From Pseudoflavonifractor_A sp022772585 (GTDB lineage: Bacteria > Bacillota > Clostridia > Oscillospirales > Oscillospiraceae): a stretch of 64,000 bases of DNA. The translations under genes were made by a program, and so were the position numbers. How positions within the stretch are numbered: position 1 is the stretch's first letter; the number at the start of each line of letters is the position of its first letter. The notes under the pieces are model-generated. The model did not search any database, had not been told where the DNA came from, and saw nothing but the letters and a program-made list of their open reading frames with translations. Location of the stretch: positions 124,001-188,000 of the forward strand of contig NZ_JBQHUB010000001.1 of NCBI RefSeq assembly GCF_052065415.1, read 5' to 3'. Positions 60,259 to 64,000 of this stretch are shown here, piece by piece.

Positions 60259-60287
60259 AACATACCGTTTTTTTGCGGAAAAGTCAA
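60259..60287 (-). promoter_or_regulatory. Promoter of the MATE gene
   Basis: Reading minus: TTGACT, exactly 17 bases, TATGTT. It lies just upstream of the attenuator hairpin. The 302-base gap 60134-60435 contains no gene besides these control elements and the divergent desulfurase promoter. Confidence 0.65.
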
Positions 60288-60333
60288 AGGCAGTTTTGAA
60301 CAAAAATCCGGGTGGCAGCACCTGGATGGCCGG

Positions 60334-60362
60334 TTGACAGACGGATATGGCTGTGCTATTCT
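60334..60362 (+). promoter_or_regulatory. Promoter of the NifS-like gene
   Basis: TTGACA, exactly 17 bases, TATTCT, about 70 bases before the start codon. Confidence 0.75.
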
Positions 60363-60377
60363 TGCCAATAAGAATAG
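60356..60377. promoter_or_regulatory. Candidate operator overlapping the NifS-like promoter
   Basis: Perfect 8-bp inverted repeat CTATTCTT / AAGAATAG with a 6-base spacer. It covers the -10 box, so a repressor bound here would block initiation. Confidence 0.55.
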
Positions 60378-60435
60378 TATGTTGATTGGTTTAGATTCAA
60401 AGCGGTAAAGACCGGTACGGATGCGGAGGTATGAC

Positions 60436-61566
60436 ATGATCTATCTGGACTATTCCGCCTATACCCCGGCAGACCCCGCCGTGCTGGAGGCGTTTTATAA
60501 AGCGGAACAGACCTATATCGGAAATCCCAATTCCGCCCACTGCGCGGGGCAGGCCGCCCGGGCGGAGATGGCCCGTGTGACCGACCACATCGCGGAGCTG
60601 CTGGGAGCGGATCCCGCCGGAGTCATTTATACGTCGGGTGCCAGCGAATCCAACAATCTGGCCATCAAGGGTATCGCCCAGGCGTCCCGGCGCCTGGGCA
60701 GGCATATCATCTCCACGGAGCTGGAGCATTCCTCCGTGGACGGGACGCTGGGATTTCTCCGGCAGCAGGGCTGGGAGATCGACCTGGCGGAGACCGGCCG
60801 GGACGGTATGATTGACCTGGGGCGTCTGAGGGAGCTGCTGCGGCAGGATACGGTCCTGGTCTCGGTCTGCGCGGTGGACAGCGAATTGGGGACGGTGCAG
60901 CCTGTCCGCCGGATCGCGGAACTCCTGAAGGAGTTTCCCAACTGCCGCCTCCATGTGGACGCCACCCAGGCGGTGGGAAAGACCGGACTGACAATGGAGG
61001 GCGTGGATACCATGAGCATCGCGCCTCACAAGTTCTATGGCCTCAACGGAAGCGGGCTCCTTCTGAAAAAGAGGGACCTCACCCTCGAGCCCCAGATCCA
61101 CGGCGGCGCCAGTACGACCCCATACCGCAGCGGAACGCCGGCTTTGGCACTGGCCGTCTCTGCGGAAAAGGCACTTCAGCTGGCTCTGGACAACCGGGAA
61201 GAGCGGGTCAGCCGCGTGCGGGAGCTGAACGTCCGGCTGCGGGAAGCTCTTTCCGGGTATCCGGCGGTGCGGTTCAACAGCCCGGAGGGCGCAGTGCCGC
61301 ACATCCTGAACCTCAGCGTCCGGGGCGTGAAGGGCACGGTGTTCCAGCAGGCACTGAGCCGGTACGGCGTGTGCGTGTCGGTCAGATCCGCCTGCTCTAC
61401 GGCGGGAATGCCCTCGAAAGCAGTGTTCGCTGTCAGCCGGGATCGGAGAAATGCCCTGTTGTCCTGGCGGATCAGTATCAGCCATCTCACTACCCGGGAA
61501 GAGATCGAAGCATTCCTGCGGATCTTTGACGCCTGTTACCGTGAACTGGTGCCGCCGGGGATCTGA
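60436..61566 (+). CDS. NifS/IscS-like cysteine desulfurase
   Basis: A 376-residue PLP enzyme of the NifS/IscS group that frees sulfur from cysteine. N-terminal IYLDYSAYTPADPAVLEAF, then NPNSAHCAGQAAR, the TSGASESNNLAIKG motif, ELEHSSVDGTL, and the cofactor lysine in SIAPHKFYGLNGSG. The catalytic cysteine is in SVRSACSTAGMPS. Length is slightly short of IscS. It has no IscU or scaffold partner nearby, so it may feed tRNA thiolation or another sulfur user. The ATG has GGAGG 6-7 bases upstream; another ATG five codons before overlaps that site. Confidence 0.9.
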   Translation: MIYLDYSAYTPADPAVLEAFYKAEQTYIGNPNSAHCAGQAARAEMARVTDHIAELLGADPAGVIYTSGASESNNLAIKGIAQASRRLGRHIISTELEHSSVDGTLGFLRQQGWEIDLAETGRDGMIDLGRLRELLRQDTVLVSVCAVDSELGTVQPVRRIAELLKEFPNCRLHVDATQAVGKTGLTMEGVDTMSIAPHKFYGLNGSGLLLKKRDLTLEPQIHGGASTTPYRSGTPALALAVSAEKALQLALDNREERVSRVRELNVRLREALSGYPAVRFNSPEGAVPHILNLSVRGVKGTVFQQALSRYGVCVSVRSACSTAGMPSKAVFAVSRDRRNALLSWRISISHLTTREEIEAFLRIFDACYRELVPPGI

Positions 61567-61773
61567 GAGCGAAAGAATATGGAGATCGCTGAGACCCGGC
61601 CGGGCGGCCGGAGATGGCAGCCGGCTGTGCAAAGCCTGCCGGGATTCATCCGTGGCGAATTTTTTGTTTCTCCGGCCAGTGGAACCGTGCTATAATGTAG
61701 CTGCGGTTTGCGGCCCGGGCAAGAAAACCGCGGCGGCCCGGGGCGCAGTCTATGGCTTCAGGGGGGAAGGACT

Positions 61774-62634
61774 ATGTGGATCCTGTTTGCGTTTGGCTCC
61801 GCTCTTTTCGCGGGTATTACATCTGTTTTGGCAAAGTGCGGTATTCGGAAAACAGACTCCACCGTAGCTACCGCCATCCGCACCATTGTCGTACTGGCCT
61901 TTTCCTGGCTGATGGTGCTGGTGGCAGGTTCACAGGATCAGATCGGTGAGATCGGCGGCAGGACCCTTTTGTTTCTCGTCCTGTCCGGACTTGCCACCGG
62001 GGCATCCTGGCTTTGCTATTTTAAGGCGCTGCAGCTGGGCGATATCAATAAGGTAGTGCCCATCGACAAATCCAGCACCGTTCTGACCATTCTTCTGGCA
62101 TTTGTTTTCCTGAATGAGGGGATCAGCCTGCCCAAAGCCATTGGCCTCGTGCTGATCGCCGCCGGTACCTTTCTGATGATCGAAAAGAAGGATGCCCACC
62201 CCGGGCAGGCCAAAGGGAGGGGCTGGCTGTTCTATGCGGTGGGTTCTGCCGTTTTCGCAAGCCTGACTTCGATCCTGGGCAAGGTGGGCATCTCCGGCGT
62301 GGAGTCCAACCTGGGTACGGCCATCCGCACTGGTGTGGTGCTGGTGATGGCCTGGACTATGGTGTTTGTCACAGGAAAGCAGCACACGCTCCGGGAGATC
62401 CCCGGGAAAGAATTGAGCTTTATCTGCCTGTCGGGCCTTGCCACAGGCGGCTCCTGGCTGTGCTATTACCGGGCATTGCAGGACGGGCCTGCCAGTGTAG
62501 TCGTCCCCATCGACAAGCTGAGTATTTTGGTGACTGTGGTATTCTCCTGTTTTGTGTTTCATGAGAAGCTGACACGGAGATCCGGCGCCGGCCTTGTAAT
62601 GGTCGTGGCCGGGACACTGGCGATGCTGATCTGA
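61774..62634 (+). CDS. EamA/DMT-superfamily transporter
   Basis: A 286-residue membrane protein with ten predicted helices in two EamA repeats (about 1-138 and 148-286). Each has the WLCYFKALQLGD / WLCYYRALQDGP motif near its end and a PIDK segment (VVPIDKSSTVLTILLAFVFLNE and VVPIDKLSILVTVVFSCFVFHE). It is likely an exporter of small metabolites or amino acids; the substrate is unknown. GGGGGAAGG precedes the ATG. The longer upstream frame has no family match. Confidence 0.9.
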   Translation: MWILFAFGSALFAGITSVLAKCGIRKTDSTVATAIRTIVVLAFSWLMVLVAGSQDQIGEIGGRTLLFLVLSGLATGASWLCYFKALQLGDINKVVPIDKSSTVLTILLAFVFLNEGISLPKAIGLVLIAAGTFLMIEKKDAHPGQAKGRGWLFYAVGSAVFASLTSILGKVGISGVESNLGTAIRTGVVLVMAWTMVFVTGKQHTLREIPGKELSFICLSGLATGGSWLCYYRALQDGPASVVVPIDKLSILVTVVFSCFVFHEKLTRRSGAGLVMVVAGTLAMLI

Positions 62635-62651
62635 AACGGTCCAAAAGATAT

Positions 62652-62687
62652 AAAAGCACCGTATTCCCATGGAATACGGTGCTTTTA
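62652..62687 (+). terminator. Terminator of the EamA transporter gene
   Basis: AAAAGCACCGTATTCC, CAT, GGAATACGGTGCTTTT. Confidence 0.9.
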
Positions 62688-62689
62688 TG

Positions 62690-63050
62690 GTACGAGTGGC
62701 GATATAGAACTTATATGTCCAAAGAAAGAAAAAACCAAATCGAGGCCCAGCGCAGCGGGTTCGATTTGGAAAGGAGGAGCAGCGGCATGAGCGCGCTCTG
62801 ACTTATAAAATAAGTCGGAGCAAGCGATATAGAGCTTGCTCCGACGTGGAGTGTAAGACCAATTGAGATATTTGCGAAAACCCTTTATTTTCAAGGCTTT
62901 GCGGGTCTTCACCCATTATTCTCTTTGCCGTTTTCGCTGAGATGGCTGCGGATTTTCCACCCGAGGGCCATTTTAGTGTTCGACCAAAAAAGATATCGTC
63001 TTTTGCCGGACGAAAGATCGACTGAGGGAAGCTCCTGCTTCATCGGACAC
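62690..63050. repeat. Gene-free region with nested palindromes
   Basis: No convincing gene. Palindromes are a stem CCAAATCGA with its complement around 62732-62772, GACTTA-TAAAA-TAAGTC (62800-62816), and a perfect 12-bp stem GTCGGAGCAAGC with an 8-base loop (62814-62845). Short frames on both strands look non-genic. The sequence changes character here and may be the edge of an inserted element. Confidence 0.6.
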
Positions 63051-63051
63051 A

Positions 63052-63411
63052 TCATCCAAGGAGTTCGTCCAGCAGGTAGTTGTATTCCGGCAGCTGATCC
63101 GTGTACTCTTTCATCCATTCCCGCATGGCTCGTTTTTCCAGATTGGTGGCTTCCGTGTAATCCTCGCTGTGCCCTTCCCGCTCCATAAAGTCGTATGCGA
63201 GATTCTGATAAATCTCTTTCACCAATGTTTCGGGATCTTCCAGTCGTGTTACATCGGAGTCATCAATGGAATCTGCCGCAGGCAGGCCAAGCAGAACATA
63301 CCCGAACTTCTTCGAATAGACCACATCGAGCAGTTCAGAGCCTTCAATGTAGTTCTGGAATACCCCGAGGACCCTCTCAAGCTCTGTTTTCTTTTCCTCG
63401 AATGAACTCAT
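63052..63411 (-). CDS. Conserved hypothetical protein, mobile-element-associated type
   Basis: A 119-residue acidic cytosolic protein (MSSFEEKKTELERVLGVFQNYIEGSELLDVVYSKKFGYVLLG). It is rich in Glu/Asp/Tyr and has no motif I can name. Proteins like this are seen on conjugative elements of gut Firmicutes, but I cannot confirm that. AAAGGAGATG precedes the ATG. It lies 117 bases downstream of the recombinase-like gene on the same strand. Confidence 0.65.
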   Translation of the reverse strand: MSSFEEKKTELERVLGVFQNYIEGSELLDVVYSKKFGYVLLGLPAADSIDDSDVTRLEDPETLVKEIYQNLAYDFMEREGHSEDYTEATNLEKRAMREWMKEYTDQLPEYNYLLDELLG

Positions 63412-63528
63412 GGCAACATCTCCTTTCTGTCGGAATGACCGACTTTCCTGGTCTGGCGTATGTGGTATCTTTATTATACCGCATTCACTCTGGCCATAGT
63501 AGAGAGGCGAGGCGGGAACTTTCCCCAA

Positions 63529-63918
63529 TCACATGGTCTGCTCCATCGTTGCCACCCGGCAATAGCCATGAGAATAGGCAGGAGCCAGATCGATCTCGCC
63601 ATCCGGGCAATAGACCCGAACCCCTGCGGCGGTCAGCTTTTCTCCAATCATCGCCAGCCCTTCGGGGTCACGAGTCAGGCGACCGCTGTTCATGACCAGC
63701 ACCCGGTTATAGACTCCGTGCCGTGCATCACGGATCAGCGTCTTGATGCTCTGTCGGTTTGCATCCAACCCGCTCTCATACTGGAGCATTTCGGTCGAAA
63801 CATCAAAACCAAGCTGGTCGGCAAGGCGGCGAAGCTCGGTGCGCTGATGTTCCATTGCGATGTGGTTGCTTTCGATGGGCGGCCCGTCCACCCGGCAGTA
63901 GAGACAGCACTTCTGCAT
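63529..63918 (-). CDS. Serine recombinase-like N-terminal domain, catalytic serine missing
   Basis: A 129-residue protein with the resolvase N-terminal fold only. It starts CCLYCRVDGPPIESNHIAMEHQ, where active recombinases have Y.RVS; the catalytic Ser is replaced by Asp11. The second motif VLVMNSGRLTRDPEGLAMIGEKL keeps the R-L-T-R but lacks the preceding Asp. The DNA-binding part of large serine recombinases is absent. AAGGAGG precedes the ATG and the frame is intact, so it may be a non-catalytic accessory protein of a mobile element rather than a decayed gene. Confidence 0.75.
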   Translation of the reverse strand: MQKCCLYCRVDGPPIESNHIAMEHQRTELRRLADQLGFDVSTEMLQYESGLDANRQSIKTLIRDARHGVYNRVLVMNSGRLTRDPEGLAMIGEKLTAAGVRVYCPDGEIDLAPAYSHGYCRVATMEQTM

Positions 63919-63960
63919 CTGCTTTGACCTCCTTGAACGAATTTAGGAAGAAGCTACCGC

Positions 63961-64000
63961 TCAGCCCTGACATTCATCCCGGATGAAATCATACAGGGCT
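63961..64000 (-). CDS. 3' end of an unidentified minus-strand gene
   Basis: Reading minus from the window end, a frame ends ALYDFIRDECQG followed by TGA (63961-63963). The recombinase-like gene starts 42 bases later behind AAGGAGG, so this is probably the upstream gene of the same operon. Only 12 codons are visible, so no function can be given. Confidence 0.35.
   Translation of the reverse strand, partial: ALYDFIRDECQG

Noticed and set aside
62685..63118. Short minus-strand frames of 75 and 69 codons in the palindromic region
   Set aside because: They read through inverted repeats, lack ribosome sites, and look like chance frames.
1..64000. tRNA, rRNA and CRISPR arrays
   Set aside because: Reading by eye found no tRNA T-loop/acceptor combinations, no rRNA stretches and no regularly spaced repeats; a scan with a tRNA finder would settle the tRNA part.

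Overview
This 64 kb window looks like a chromosomal segment of a G+C-rich, anaerobic, spore-forming Firmicute, most like the gut Oscillospiraceae (Flavonifractor / Lawsonibacter / Intestinimonas type). The evidence is a complete spoIIA operon, spoVT and sleB (sporulation), SLH-domain surface proteins, strong Shine-Dalgarno sites before nearly every gene, a glycine riboswitch with glycine-reductase genes including a selenoprotein, and oxygen-sensitive Fe-S enzymes. The genus is inference. No rRNA, tRNA or CRISPR array was seen.

Layout. 1-3.8 kb: 3' end of valS, a membrane GGDEF protein divergent from a small HTH regulator, then spoIIAA-spoIIAB-sigF. 3.8-7.5 kb (minus): an alpha/beta hydrolase and an aldehyde/alcohol dehydrogenase pair. 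7.8-11.1 kb: GtrB/GtrA-like membrane glycosylation genes, two small proteins, yaaA, bcp. 11.1-19.5 kb (minus): a molybdenum locus, reading from its promoter: molybdopterin-binding protein, moeA, a moaC-mobB fusion, moaA, a MOSC-MogA fusion, modA, modB, modC. It starts with a structured leader and terminator that looks like a molybdenum-cofactor riboswitch. 19.6-24 kb: gluQ, a tandem glycine riboswitch, then grdX-grdE-grdB; grdB reads through an in-frame UGA as selenocysteine. 24.1-31.3 kb: a two-component system, a glycolipid glycosyltransferase, a 40-residue coupled small ORF, a flippase-like membrane protein, glucokinase, two small proteins, sleB. 31.4-36.4 kb: thpR, spoVT, a large S-layer-like protein with a near-consensus promoter, and a tail-fibre-like protein. 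36.8-47.9 kb: three very large secreted proteins (SLH/FIVAR, LRR/Ig-like, subtilase). 48.1-55 kb (minus): a complete peptide ABC transporter and a PatB/MalY lyase. 55.2-58.6 kb: a tightly coupled four-gene operon (double-cubane reductase, its ATP-dependent activator, a DUF3343 Se/S-carrier-like protein, a cysteine desulfurase). 58.7-62.7 kb: a MATE exporter behind an attenuator, a divergent NifS-like desulfurase, an EamA transporter. 62.7-64 kb: palindrome-rich non-coding DNA, then the edge of what may be a mobile element with a degenerate serine recombinase.

The genes fit amino-acid fermentation with metal/chalcogen-dependent redox enzymes: peptides and amino acids are imported, glycine is reduced by a selenium enzyme under glycine-riboswitch control, Moco is made under probable RNA control, and two desulfurases plus a DUF3343 protein can mobilise S or Se. 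The strongest items for a second look are the selenoprotein GrdB and its incomplete operon, the two RNA leaders of the molybdenum locus, the double-cubane/DUF3343/desulfurase operon, the small ORF at 27393-27515, and several perfect palindromes in promoter regions.
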